A DNA stretch of 64,000 nt from contig NZ_JAASQL010000007.1 in the NCBI RefSeq assembly GCF_011762155.1, positions 26,443 through 90,442 of the forward strand, in the 5' to 3' direction. Position numbers and translations under genes: made by a program. Shown piece by piece: positions 1 through 8,706 of the stretch. Source of the DNA: Wenyingzhuangia heitensis (GTDB taxonomy: Bacteria > Bacteroidota > Bacteroidia > Flavobacteriales > Flavobacteriaceae). The notes under the pieces are model-generated. The model was not told the origin of the DNA, ran no database searches, and worked only from the letters and a program-made list of their open reading frames with translations. Within the stretch, counting starts at the first letter, position 1, and the number at the start of each line of letters is the position of its first letter.

Positions 1-3000
1 TAAACTTAGAAATCAAATTTTTACGTGTATTTAAAATATTCTGAACACGTATTTCTAAAATAGCAGCATCAAAGGGTTTAGAAATATAGGCATCGGCTCC
101 GGTAGTAAAACCTGTTTTTTGATGTTCTATAGCTGTTTTTGCAGTTAGTAATATAACAGGAATATGGCTGGTAAGAATGTTTTTCTTAATGTTTTCACAC
201 AATTCAAAACCGTCCATTTCTGGCATCATCACATCACTAATCACCAATTCAGGATTTGTTTTTTTAAGAATTTCCAATCCTATTTTTCCGTTTTCGGCTT
301 CAACAATATTGTAGTTGTGTTCAAAAATTTCTTTTACAAAGTTCCGAACTTCAATATTGTCTTCTACCACCAAAATGGTTTGTTTGTTAGGGTTGATGTG
401 TTCCTCTTGTTGCAATGATTCTTGCTCTTGTGTTTTTAGATTTTTTTCTAATAAGAAAGACTTTTCAATATCAATATTGGCTACTTTGTGTGCAATACGT
501 TCTTCTTCTCTTAAATGTTTTTTGCCAAGCGGAACCATTACTTTAAAACAAGTTCCGTCTTGTTTAGAACTAGTTGCTGTTATTTTTCCGTAATGCAATT
601 CCACCAAATTTTTGGTTAACGCAAGTCCAATTCCTGTCCCTTTTTGTTTTCCTTCTTTGTCAAACCTATAAAAACGATCAAAAATTGAATCTAAATTTTG
701 TGAAGGAATTACCTCTCCGTAATTGATGATTTTAATGGTGACATATTTTTTAAATTTTTCATCTTCAAATCCTATTTTAATAGCAATTTTTCCATGTTCC
801 TCATTGTATTTAAAAGCATTGGAAAGTAAGTTGTATAATATTTTTTTCATTTTGATTTGATCAAACCAAAGTGAAATATTTTCTTGTTCGCTATAAAAAT
901 CAAAAGAGTATTGTTTAAAACTAGCCAGTTCATCAAAGGCTTTTTTAATGGTTTTTACAAAATCTACAATATTAGATTCCGATGCATACAACTGCAATTT
1001 ACCAGATTCACTTTTTCTAAAATCTAGTAATTGATTGATTAACTCTAACAACATATTTGCATTGGTGTGCATAATTTTATGTTGTTTTTGAATTTCTATA
1101 TTTCCCAAATTATTTTTAATCATACGTTGTAACGGACCAATAATTAGCGTAAGAGGGGTTCTAAAATCATGAGAAATATTAGTGAACATGGTTAGTTTTA
1201 ACTGATTGATTTCCTCCAAACGTTCTTTGTCTAGTTTCTCTTGTTTTAACTCGTTTCTTTCTTTAATTCTAATAATGATAATGCGTTGTATAAACAACAA
1301 CAAAGTGAATAGGAGTAAGGTGTAGATGGTGTAAGCCCACCAAGTTTTCCATGGAGCGGGTAATATGGTTAACTGAATATTTTTACCCGTAACATTCCAT
1401 AAATTGTTGCTATTGGCTGCCTTTACTTTAAAGGTGTAGGTTCCGCTATCTAAATTGGTATAAGTGGCTCTTTTGTTTTGTCCTACATATTTCCATTCAG
1501 TATCAAAACCCTCTAATTTATAAGCAAACTGATTTTTTTCAGCTTGAGAAAAACTCAAAGCCGTATAATCTACCTGAATGTCATTTTGATTGTGTTTTAA
1601 ATCAATCTTAAAATTAGGATTGGTAATGTTAATGTAGTTTTTGTTGTTTATGTTAATTCCATAAATATCAACAGGAGGCACAAAGTTATTTTTAATAATT
1701 TCTTTTGGGTTAAAAATGTTTAGTCCGTTGGTACCACCAAACATTAATACTCCATTTTTTCCTTTAGAGTAGGCTCCGTAATTAAACTCTCTACCTTGCA
1801 AACCATCAGGTTCTAAGTAATTTTCAATTTCATTACCTTCAATCGTTAAACTACTAATTCCACTATTGGTACTCATCCATATTTTGCCATCATTGCCAGA
1901 AATAATTCCATAAATTACTTCGCTCAACAACCCTTCTGCAATACTAAATTTGGTTGTAATGTTTTTGGTTACATCAACTTTGTAAAGACCTTTTCCTTCG
2001 GTACCTATCCATATTTTTTTTTGATGTACTAAAATACAGTTTACAGATTTTGGAATAAACGTTTTTGAGTTCTCGTTATTTAAAAACGTTACCTTATGTG
2101 TAAGCGTGTTAATTTTTTCAACTCCTCCCAATCCTCCAATTAAAATTTCATTTGCTTTGTCTGACTTAGAAATACATTTAATAGAGTTTAAGTAATTGGA
2201 TATTTTTTTAATTGTTTTGTTGGTTGTGTTGTAAACAAAAAGTCCTTTTGCCAAAGTTCCAATCCATATATTTTGCTGTTCGTCTTGGTACAAACTTAAA
2301 ATTCTACATTCCTCTAAATAAGTTCCATCACTTAAAATAGGATTCACTTTGTTAAATAAAAATGGCTTTTTTTGAATGTTGGTATAAAACAAGCCTTTGT
2401 CGTGCGTACCAATCCATAATTGATGATGTTTGTCTAATAAAAGTGCTTTTATATTGTTAGAGCCTAAAGAGTTTGGGTTTTTAGAATTGTATTTATAGTA
2501 GGTAAATGCATCTTTACTTTTGTTATAATAGTTTAAACCACCCCCTTCTGTTCCTACAAATAAGTTTCCATTATCTAGTTCAATAATGGAGCTAACTACA
2601 CTGTAATTTAGCATTTTGTGACTAGTTCCGTAGGCTATTTGTTTAAACGTCTGAAAGTTGTAATCAAAATGATTGACACCACCAGCCCAAGTACCAATCC
2701 ACATGTCTCCACGGTTGTCTCTAGTAATGTTGTAAATGGAATTCTGACTCAAACTCCCCAACCGGTTAGGGTCATTTACAAATTGTTTTACTTTGGTTCT
2801 TTGTGAATTTAGAATGTACAAACCGGTGTAACTACCTATCCATAAATTTCCGTCAACATCTTCGTTAAAAGTTCTAACGGGGCTTGTAATGTTGTACGGA
2901 GCATCTACAAATTTATGCTGTTTGGCATCCCAAGTTGCCAATCCGTTTTCGTAACCCAACCAAATTTTGTTCCTAGTATCCTGATAGATTTTTGGTGCAT

Positions 3001-3703
3001 TGTTATGATGAGGTTCCGAATTGGAGTCATTAGGATATTGATACAATTCAACTTTGTGAAGATCTAAATTGTATTTGATAATTTTTTTGGGAGTACAAAG
3101 CCAAATAAAACCGTCTTTGGTTTTGTAGGCAGCTCTTATTTGATTGAATTTGATTTTATTACCAATATCTTTAGGCAATGCCTTTGATTTTTTATTTTCA
3201 ACATCAACCAAAGTGATATTTTTGTTGGTGGTAATCCATAGCGTTTTATCATCAACCTGAGCTATGTTCCAAACATTATTATCTGTTAAAAAGTTGTTAG
3301 GATGATTTTTTTGATAACGGATAAAATTTCGCTCTTTAGGATTGTATAGGTTCAATCCATCTGTGGTACCTACCCAAATATTTCTGTTACTGTCTTCAAA
3401 AACAGAAGTGACCCAGCTGTGGCTAAGGCTTGTTGTATCTTCAGAATTGTGTCTAAAAACAATAACATCTGTTCCATCAAACATGTTTAAACCATCTCTG
3501 GTTCCAAACCATAAATATCCTTTAGAATCTTGTATTATAGAGGTAACCGATCTCTGAGAAAGTCCCTCTTTGATAGACAAATGCTTAAAACGAAGATCTT
3601 CTAGTTTGTCAAAAGCAGTTTGTGCAAAGGTGTGATTTTGAAAAAATAAAATTCCAAAAATCAACAAAATAATACGAGATAAAAAAGAAGTGTTTAACGT
3701 CAT
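1..3703 (-). CDS. Hybrid two-component system sensor/regulator (HTCS), 3' end outside the window
   Basis: The frame opens with ATG at 3703 and runs off the left edge without a stop (about 1234 codons present). The N-terminus is a signal peptide ending near TFAQ, followed by many repeats of the two-component propeller type (motifs such as GYLWFGTRDGLN), a Y_Y_Y-like domain, a membrane helix near residues 798-815, and a histidine kinase with the H-box ISHDFRTPL (His845). An ATPase domain with GTGIGLAL follows, then a receiver domain with Asp1157 in SDVMMPEMDG and Lys1209 in SKPFD. An AraC-type DNA-binding domain normally follows in this family and would lie beyond position 1. HTCS proteins sense oligosaccharides in the periplasm and activate glycan-use genes. 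Its position beside the LacI repressor and the kdu genes suggests it serves the same or a neighbouring locus; the ligand cannot be told. Confidence 0.93.
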   Translation of the reverse strand, partial: MTLNTSFLSRIILLIFGILFFQNHTFAQTAFDKLEDLRFKHLSIKEGLSQRSVTSIIQDSKGYLWFGTRDGLNMFDGTDVIVFRHNSEDTTSLSHSWVTSVFEDSNRNIWVGTTDGLNLYNPKERNFIRYQKNHPNNFLTDNNVWNIAQVDDKTLWITTNKNITLVDVENKKSKALPKDIGNKIKFNQIRAAYKTKDGFIWLCTPKKIIKYNLDLHKVELYQYPNDSNSEPHHNNAPKIYQDTRNKIWLGYENGLATWDAKQHKFVDAPYNITSPVRTFNEDVDGNLWIGSYTGLYILNSQRTKVKQFVNDPNRLGSLSQNSIYNITRDNRGDMWIGTWAGGVNHFDYNFQTFKQIAYGTSHKMLNYSVVSSIIELDNGNLFVGTEGGGLNYYNKSKDAFTYYKYNSKNPNSLGSNNIKALLLDKHHQLWIGTHDKGLFYTNIQKKPFLFNKVNPILSDGTYLEECRILSLYQDEQQNIWIGTLAKGLFVYNTTNKTIKKISNYLNSIKCISKSDKANEILIGGLGGVEKINTLTHKVTFLNNENSKTFIPKSVNCILVHQKKIWIGTEGKGLYKVDVTKNITTKFSIAEGLLSEVIYGIISGNDGKIWMSTNSGISSLTIEGNEIENYLEPDGLQGREFNYGAYSKGKNGVLMFGGTNGLNIFNPKEIIKNNFVPPVDIYGININNKNYINITNPNFKIDLKHNQNDIQVDYTALSFSQAEKNQFAYKLEGFDTEWKYVGQNKRATYTNLDSGTYTFKVKAANSNNLWNVTGKNIQLTILPAPWKTWWAYTIYTLLLFTLLLFIQRIIIIRIKERNELKQEKLDKERLEEINQLKLTMFTNISHDFRTPLTLIIGPLQRMIKNNLGNIEIQKQHKIMHTNANMLLELINQLLDFRKSESGKLQLYASESNIVDFVKTIKKAFDELASFKQYSFDFYSEQENISLWFDQIKMKKILYNLLSNAFKYNEEHGKIAIKIGFEDEKFKKYVTIKIINYGEVIPSQNLDSIFDRFYRFDKEGKQKGTGIGLALTKNLVELHYGKITATSSKQDGTCFKVMVPLGKKHLREEERIAHKVANIDIEKSFLLEKNLKTQEQESLQQEEHINPNKQTILVVEDNIEVRNFVKEIFEHNYNIVEAENGKIGLEILKKTNPELVISDVMMPEMDGFELCENIKKNILTSHIPVILLTAKTAIEHQKTGFTTGADAYISKPFDAAILEIRVQNILNTRKNLISKF

Positions 3704-3706
3704 AAA

Positions 3707-4714
3707 TTAAGAATTTCTAACAATCAATTCGGTTGGTAAAACTTTAGATTGATGTTGACCGTTTACATCTTTCTTTTCAATTAAATCTATCAATTGAGAA
3801 CAAGCAATGGTTCCCATTTCAAAATCGGGTTGATTAATAGTGGTTAAATTAGGTTCTATTACCGCAGAAATAGGATCGTTGTTAAAACCTACTACAGAAA
3901 TATCTTCAGGAATTCTAATTCCATTGGCTTTTAAGTATTGCATGGCACCAATGGCTGATGTGTCATTTGAGGCATAAATACCATCTATATTTCCAAGTTT
4001 TAGAATTTTTTTTGCAAACTCAACTCCATCATTTTCAGATAATTTAGCCTCAAAAATATAATCTTCGTTTACAGGAATATTGTGTTTTTTTAATGCCGCT
4101 ATATAACCTTCTTTACGGTTTTTGTACAAAGCTATTTTCTGAATTCCAGAAAAATGAACAATATTTTTACAGCCTTTACTAATTAAATGTTGCGTGGCCA
4201 CAAAGCTAGCTTCAAAATCATTAATAGTAATAGAAGCAAAGTTTTTTAAAGGGACAGGTCTGTCATAAAAGACAATAGGACCTCCATTGTTTTTAAAATT
4301 TTCTAAATGATCATAGTCTGTGGTTTCCATAGAAATTGAAATTAACAAACCATCTACACGGTTAGAGAGAAAAGTAGAAACTAATTTTTGTTCACGTTCA
4401 AAACTTTCAAAACTTTGACCAATTACTACATTATAACCTGCAATATATGCTCGTTCCTCAATACCAGAAATTACCGAAGAAAAGAAGTTTCTAGAAATTC
4501 TAGGCACTATAATTCCAATGGTATTTGTTTTGTTGGTTCTTAAATTAGATGCCAATGTGTTTTTTTGATACCCTAATTCTTTAGCTTTTTTTAAGATTAA
4601 ATCTTTGGTTTTTTTAGATACCCTAGGGCTGTTGTTTAAAGCTCTAGAAACCGTTGAACTGTTAATGTTTAACGCTTTAGAAATATCGTGTATGGTTGGT
4701 TTTGAGTTTTTCAT
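3707..4714 (-). CDS. LacI family transcriptional repressor
   Basis: This 335-residue protein has the LacI layout: an N-terminal helix-turn-helix (TIHDISKALNINSSTVSRAL, residues about 7-26), a hinge, and a periplasmic-binding-protein-like effector domain with the usual DGIYASNDTSAIGAM and SVVGFNNDP segments. It starts at 4714 and is transcribed away from kduI. The gap to kduI carries a perfect 34-bp palindrome with central CG, as expected of a LacI operator. The stop lies 3 bp before the HTCS start on the same strand, so the two regulators are probably co-transcribed. It likely represses the kduI-kduD-DUF4861 operon until a uronate-derived sugar binds. The inducer is inferred from context only. 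Confidence 0.93.
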   Translation of the reverse strand: MKNSKPTIHDISKALNINSSTVSRALNNSPRVSKKTKDLILKKAKELGYQKNTLASNLRTNKTNTIGIIVPRISRNFFSSVISGIEERAYIAGYNVVIGQSFESFEREQKLVSTFLSNRVDGLLISISMETTDYDHLENFKNNGGPIVFYDRPVPLKNFASITINDFEASFVATQHLISKGCKNIVHFSGIQKIALYKNRKEGYIAALKKHNIPVNEDYIFEAKLSENDGVEFAKKILKLGNIDGIYASNDTSAIGAMQYLKANGIRIPEDISVVGFNNDPISAVIEPNLTTINQPDFEMGTIACSQLIDLIEKKDVNGQHQSKVLPTELIVRNS

Positions 4715-4777
4715 ATAAAATTTATAGTCACGTAAATGTACTACCGAAACTAATCATCAACAAATATATAAATTCAA

Positions 4778-4811
4778 ATTTTAAAAATACAATCGATTGT
4801 ATTTTTAAAAT
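4778..4811. promoter_or_regulatory. 34-bp perfect palindrome, likely LacI-type operator for kduI
   Basis: Positions 4778-4811 read the same on both strands without a mismatch. The core is ATACAATCGATTGTAT with a central CG, as is usual for LacI-family operators, flanked by A/T tracts. It lies in the divergent region, 42 bp upstream of the kduI ATG. A possible promoter overlaps it: TTG at 4797-4799, then 18 bp, then TACATTTA at 4818-4825, close to the Bacteroidota -7 consensus. Binding there would block transcription of kduI, and perhaps of the repressor itself. The assignment to the adjacent repressor is an inference from position. Confidence 0.8.
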
Positions 4812-4852
4812 ATTTATTACATTTACCAAAAAATGATCAAAAGTGTAACATT

Positions 4853-5695
4853 ATGAACAAAAACGTAGAAACAAGATATGCTGCTTCGCCAAGAGAAGTT
4901 AAGCAAATGGACACACAAGAATTAAGAGATGAGTTCTTGATAGAAAAATTATTTATTAGCAATGAGGTAAAGTTGGTGTACTCGCATTACGATAGATATA
5001 TTATAGGAGGAGTGATGCCTGTAGATAAAACAATTCCTTTAGAAGTAGTAGATGCCTTAAAAGCAAATTACTTTTTAGAAAGACGTGAATTGGGAATTAT
5101 TAACGTAGGTGGAAAAGGATCTGTAGAAGTAGACGGAACTGCTTATGAATTGAATCATAAAGAAGCTTTGTATGTAGGTAGCGGAAACAAAGAAATAAAC
5201 TTTGTAAGTGCTGTAGCATCAGAACCTGCAAAATTCTACATAAACTCTACACCAGCACACAAATCTTTTCCAGTTAAAAAAATTGGTTTGGATGACGTGG
5301 AAGTAACTGAGTTAGGTTCTTTAGAAACGGCCAATGCAAGAACCATTCGTAAATACATTGTAAATAGTGTGGTAGACGTTTGTCAATTACAAATGGGAAT
5401 GACTACGTTAAAAGAAGGAAGTGTTTGGAACACCATGCCAGCTCACGTTCACGACAGAAGAATGGAAATTTATTTCTACATAGACGTTCCTCAAGATCAA
5501 GCAGTATGTCATTTTATGGGACAACCTACAGAAACAAGACATATTTGGATGGCCAATGAACAAGCTGTTATTTCTCCACCATGGTCTATTCACTCAGGAT
5601 CTGGAACTTGTGCTTACACTTTTGTGTGGGGTATGGCAGGAGAAAATTTAGATTATAGTGACATGGATATGTGCAAAATCAATGAGTTAAGATAA
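4853..5695 (+). CDS. kduI: 5-dehydro-4-deoxy-D-glucuronate isomerase (KduI)
   Basis: The 280-residue product matches KduI in length and sequence. KduI is a cupin metalloenzyme that isomerises 5-keto-4-deoxyuronate, the open-chain form of unsaturated uronates, to 3-deoxy-D-glycero-2,5-hexodiulosonate. The zinc ligands are in place: His198 and His200 in PAHVHDRRME, Glu205 in the same segment, and His247 in PPWSIHSGSG. These correspond to the E. coli set His196, His198, Glu203 and His245. It is the first gene of an operon with kduD 38 bp downstream and sits behind the palindromic operator. The enzyme is cytosolic and acts after polysaccharide lyases, for example on pectin, glycosaminoglycans or ulvan. 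Confidence 0.97.
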   Translation: MNKNVETRYAASPREVKQMDTQELRDEFLIEKLFISNEVKLVYSHYDRYIIGGVMPVDKTIPLEVVDALKANYFLERRELGIINVGGKGSVEVDGTAYELNHKEALYVGSGNKEINFVSAVASEPAKFYINSTPAHKSFPVKKIGLDDVEVTELGSLETANARTIRKYIVNSVVDVCQLQMGMTTLKEGSVWNTMPAHVHDRRMEIYFYIDVPQDQAVCHFMGQPTETRHIWMANEQAVISPPWSIHSGSGTCAYTFVWGMAGENLDYSDMDMCKINELR

Positions 5696-5733
5696 CATCA
5701 ACCAAACCAAAAATAAACCAAAACCAAAAATAA

Positions 5734-6525
5734 ATGTCAATTAACTTATTTGATTTAACAGGAAAAACCGCATTGGTAACAGGAGCAGTGCACGGATTAG
5801 GAATGGCCATGGCCAAAGGATTAGGAAATGCAGGAGCAAAAATTGTTGTAAACGGTTTGTCTCAAGATGCTATTGATGCTGCAGTAGAAGAGTACAAAGC
5901 TTGTGGCTTAGATGCTTACGGTTATGTTTTTGATGTAACAGATGAAGCAGCTGTGATTAAAGGAATTAAAACCATTGAAGCAGAAGTAGCACCTATTGAT
6001 ATCTTGATTAACAATGCAGGTATCATTAAAAGAACTCCTATGATTGACATGGAAGTTGCTGATTTTACTGCTGTTATAAATGTAGATTTAATTTCGCCTT
6101 TTATTGTTTCTAAAAATGTAGCCAAAGGAATGATTGAAAGAGGAGGAGGAAAAATTATCAATATTTGTTCTATGATGAGCGAGTTGGGTAGAGACTCTGT
6201 AAGTGCTTATGCTGCTGCCAAAGGTGGTTTAAAAATGTTAACCAAGAACATGGCAACAGAATGGGCTAAGTACAACATTCAGACTAACGGAATTGGACCA
6301 GGATATTTTGCAACGAGTCAAACGGCACCTATTCGAGTAGATGGACATCCTTTTAATGAATTTATCATTAATAGAACCCCAGCTGCTAGATGGGGAGATC
6401 CAGAAGATTTGCAAGGAGCTGCTGTTTTTTTAAGTTCAAAAGCAAGTGATTTTGTAAATGGACATGTGGTCTATGTTGATGGTGGAATTTTAGCTACTAT
6501 TGGTAAACCCTCTAACGAAAATTAA
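5734..6525 (+). CDS. kduD: 2-deoxy-D-gluconate 3-dehydrogenase / KduD-type SDR
   Basis: This is a 263-residue classical short-chain dehydrogenase. The cofactor loop TGAVHGLG is at residues 16-23, NNAG at 93-96, and the catalytic Tyr159 and Lys163 are in SAYAAAKGG. KduD reduces the product of KduI to 2-keto-3-deoxygluconate with NADH, the next step of unsaturated uronate breakdown. Its place directly after kduI supports this role over other SDR functions. The 2-keto-3-deoxygluconate kinase and aldolase that would follow are not in the window. The next gene begins only 4 bp downstream, so one transcript is likely. Confidence 0.93.
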   Translation: MSINLFDLTGKTALVTGAVHGLGMAMAKGLGNAGAKIVVNGLSQDAIDAAVEEYKACGLDAYGYVFDVTDEAAVIKGIKTIEAEVAPIDILINNAGIIKRTPMIDMEVADFTAVINVDLISPFIVSKNVAKGMIERGGGKIINICSMMSELGRDSVSAYAAAKGGLKMLTKNMATEWAKYNIQTNGIGPGYFATSQTAPIRVDGHPFNEFIINRTPAARWGDPEDLQGAAVFLSSKASDFVNGHVVYVDGGILATIGKPSNEN

Positions 6526-6529
6526 TTTT

Positions 6530-7696
6530 ATGTTACGTACAATAAATAAAATAGGAGTCTTTTTATTGTTTGTTTGTTTCTTGTCTTGCAAGAAACAAAC
6601 AAACATTGTTGTTAAAAATACATTGGATGTTCCTCGTTCTTCTGAGAATGTGGTCTTAACTAAAGCATTTTTACAAGTAGAAAGTCTCAAAAATATAGGA
6701 ATAAAAAATACAACTACAGAAAAATTAGAAGTTGTGCAATTGGTAGATGTTGATGGAGATGGAAAAATGGACGAATTGTTATTTCAGCCCAAAGTAGAAA
6801 GTAATTCTAAAACAACTTATGCTGTAGTCACGGTTACAGAGCAAGAACAACCCAATTCTGAAGAATGGTGTTACTCAAGATTTGTTCCAGAACGTACCGA
6901 TGATTATACGTGGGAAAATGACAAAGTTGCTTTTAGAATGTATGGACCGACTGCTCAAAAAATGATAGAAGATAGAGTTCCTGGGGGTACACTCTCTAGT
7001 GGAATAGATGGTTGGTTAAAAAGAGTTTCGTATCCAATTATCAACAAATGGTATGCAGAAAATGACGAACATCCTGGGGCTTATCATAAAGACACGGGAG
7101 AAGGTTTAGATAATTTTCATGTTGGAGTAAGTAGAGGAATAGGAGGGTTGGCAATCAAAGGAAAAGACACGTATCATTTTTCTAAGAATTATACAGCATG
7201 GAAAACCATTACAACAGGACCTTTAAGAACTTCTTTCTATTTAAAATTTGCTGATTGGAAAGTAGAAGATCAAACGGTTACAGAGTATAAAATCATCACA
7301 CTAGACAAGGGAAGTAATTTATCTAAAATAGAAACTTTTATTACCGGTGCAGATAAAGTTTCAGTAGGTTTAACACTACACGATCAAAAAGGAAAAGTTG
7401 ATGTTAACCAAGAACAAGGTTGGATGAGTTATTGGGAGCCTTTACAAGATTCTGAAATAGGAACTGGAATTGTAATCAATGATAATGATTTTTTAGGGCA
7501 AGAAACCTATATAGTAGAAGAAAAAGATTTGTGTAATGCCTATGCACATGTAAAAGTTAATAACAATAAAGTTACTCACTACGCAGGATTTGGATGGAAA
7601 AAAGCAGGTGAGTTTACCACAGCAGCAAAGTGGAAAGCGTATTTAAAAGATTTTAAAAACAAATTAGAACATCCTTTGCTAGTAGAACTTAAATAA
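6530..7696 (+). CDS. DUF4861-type lipoprotein in the kdu operon
   Basis: The start at ATG 6530 gives 388 residues beginning MLRTINKIGVF with a lipobox FLSCKK. An upstream in-frame ATG at 6500 lies inside kduD and would add 10 residues before the signal peptide, so it was not chosen. The mature protein looks like the DUF4861 family known from Bacteroidota glycan-use loci (segments RFVPERTDDYTWEND and AFRMYGPTAQ, beta-rich throughout); this family call rests on recollection. The lipobox places it in the outer-membrane system or periplasm, unlike the cytosolic KduI and KduD. A role in releasing or changing unsaturated uronate-containing oligosaccharides fits the operon but is inference. A strong terminator follows at 7719. 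Confidence 0.75.
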   Translation: MLRTINKIGVFLLFVCFLSCKKQTNIVVKNTLDVPRSSENVVLTKAFLQVESLKNIGIKNTTTEKLEVVQLVDVDGDGKMDELLFQPKVESNSKTTYAVVTVTEQEQPNSEEWCYSRFVPERTDDYTWENDKVAFRMYGPTAQKMIEDRVPGGTLSSGIDGWLKRVSYPIINKWYAENDEHPGAYHKDTGEGLDNFHVGVSRGIGGLAIKGKDTYHFSKNYTAWKTITTGPLRTSFYLKFADWKVEDQTVTEYKIITLDKGSNLSKIETFITGADKVSVGLTLHDQKGKVDVNQEQGWMSYWEPLQDSEIGTGIVINDNDFLGQETYIVEEKDLCNAYAHVKVNNNKVTHYAGFGWKKAGEFTTAAKWKAYLKDFKNKLEHPLLVELK

Positions 7697-7718
7697 TACT
7701 TTAGAAAAGAAGTAGAAG

Positions 7719-7752
7719 CCCTCGGAAGAATTTACTGTTCCGAGGGTTTTTT
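7719..7752 (+). terminator. Intrinsic terminator of the kduI-kduD-DUF4861 operon
   Basis: A perfect 9-bp stem (CCCTCGGAA at 7719-7727 and TTCCGAGGG at 7738-7746) with a 10-nt loop is followed by six T. It stands 22 bp after the DUF4861 stop. The GC-rich stem stands out from its AT-rich surroundings. Confidence 0.9.
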
Positions 7753-7763
7753 ATGGAATAAAT

Positions 7764-8540
7764 CTATTCTAATTGCCAAATTTTAAAGTTCTTGTACCTG
7801 GCACTTCGGGTATACATGTGTCTTAGTCCAACTCGGCCATAATTGCAATCAGCAAACTCAGAAACATCCCATTTGCAAATTTTTTGATCAGCAGTATCTT
7901 GTTTGTTCTGAATGTGCATTTCAATCTGGCTTTTGTATTTAAAAACTTGAATGTGATACGTAAGATTGGTTTTAAAAAGTCCAGTGTTAAAATGATCTCC
8001 AGGAACATCGGTGTTTTGTAAACCTATTTGTGTGGGATTGTATCTTCTTAATCGAATGTAATCATGGTCTCCAGAATATTCTTTAGCAGAAAAAGCAGCA
8101 TAACTAATATGGTAGGTATGTATGTTGTTAAAGTAAGTTTTCATGTGCGGAACCGTTCTTTTGTTATTCCATAAAGAAATATCAGTAGGATATTCTTCAG
8201 TCCCTTTTCCTGTAGTATGAAAATAAAGAATGTTCACACATCTAGAGGTAGTATCTGTTTTGGTGTAATCATATTCAATACAAATGTTTCCTTTAAAGCT
8301 TTTTTTAGTCCACAAAACGGTATGGCAAGTATCATTTCCATGTTCTGGTCCAGCAATTAATTCCATTCCTTTTTTAGAATTAACTACTTTAGATTTTGTA
8401 CCATCTAACATCCAGTTCTGTGTCCAGTTTTGGGTTCCATCATCAGAAAATAAAAGCGTTTTTTTTTGATAGCTAGATGAATGTTTACAACTTAAAAGTG
8501 TTAAAATTAGAATAGAAAAACAAAAGAATATTTTTTTCAT
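7764..8540 (-). CDS. DUF1961 family lipoprotein (YesU-like, glycan-related)
   Basis: The 258-residue protein has a signal peptide with lipobox LLSCKH (Cys18) and then a beta-sandwich-type sequence resembling DUF1961. That family includes Bacillus YesU of the rhamnogalacturonan cluster (segments GPEHGNDTCHTVLW, NILYFHTTGKG and GRVGLRHMYTRSARYKNFKIW). The fold is concanavalin A-like and members occur in polysaccharide loci; the exact reaction is not established. It is convergent with the kdu operon and preceded by a 12-bp inverted repeat at 8571-8611. A surface or periplasmic role on uronate-containing glycans is inferred from its neighbours. Confidence 0.75.
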   Translation of the reverse strand: MKKIFFCFSILILTLLSCKHSSSYQKKTLLFSDDGTQNWTQNWMLDGTKSKVVNSKKGMELIAGPEHGNDTCHTVLWTKKSFKGNICIEYDYTKTDTTSRCVNILYFHTTGKGTEEYPTDISLWNNKRTVPHMKTYFNNIHTYHISYAAFSAKEYSGDHDYIRLRRYNPTQIGLQNTDVPGDHFNTGLFKTNLTYHIQVFKYKSQIEMHIQNKQDTADQKICKWDVSEFADCNYGRVGLRHMYTRSARYKNFKIWQLE

Positions 8541-8570
8541 TTTGATAGAATTATGAGTGTAATATAAATA

Positions 8571-8611
8571 TACTTTGTTTTAGCAGATAGAAATAGTATT
8601 AAAACAAAGTA
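8571..8611. promoter_or_regulatory. 12-bp inverted repeat upstream of the DUF1961 gene
   Basis: TACTTTGTTTTA (8571-8582) is repeated in perfect reverse complement as TAAAACAAAGTA (8600-8611), with 17 bp between. It lies 31-71 bp upstream of the DUF1961 start. It has no T-run like a terminator, so a regulator site is more likely, for example for the nearby HTCS. That link is inference. Confidence 0.5.
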
Positions 8612-8651
8612 GACGAATTTACCCTTTGTATTAGAGCAAAATAGCTCCTAA

Positions 8652-8691
8652 AAACACAAGCCGCTCCTTGGTTAAGGAACGGCTTGTGTTT
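8652..8691 (-). terminator. Intrinsic terminator downstream of the sulfatase
   Basis: Arms AAACACAAGCCGCTCCTT (8652-8669) and AAGGAACGGCTTGTGTTT (8674-8691) pair over 18 positions with a single A-C mismatch (a G-U pair on the minus-strand RNA). The loop is very short. It lies 16 bp past the sulfatase stop at 8707, and minus-strand T residues follow. Confidence 0.88.
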
Positions 8692-8706
8692 GGAAAAAGA
8701 ATGAGA

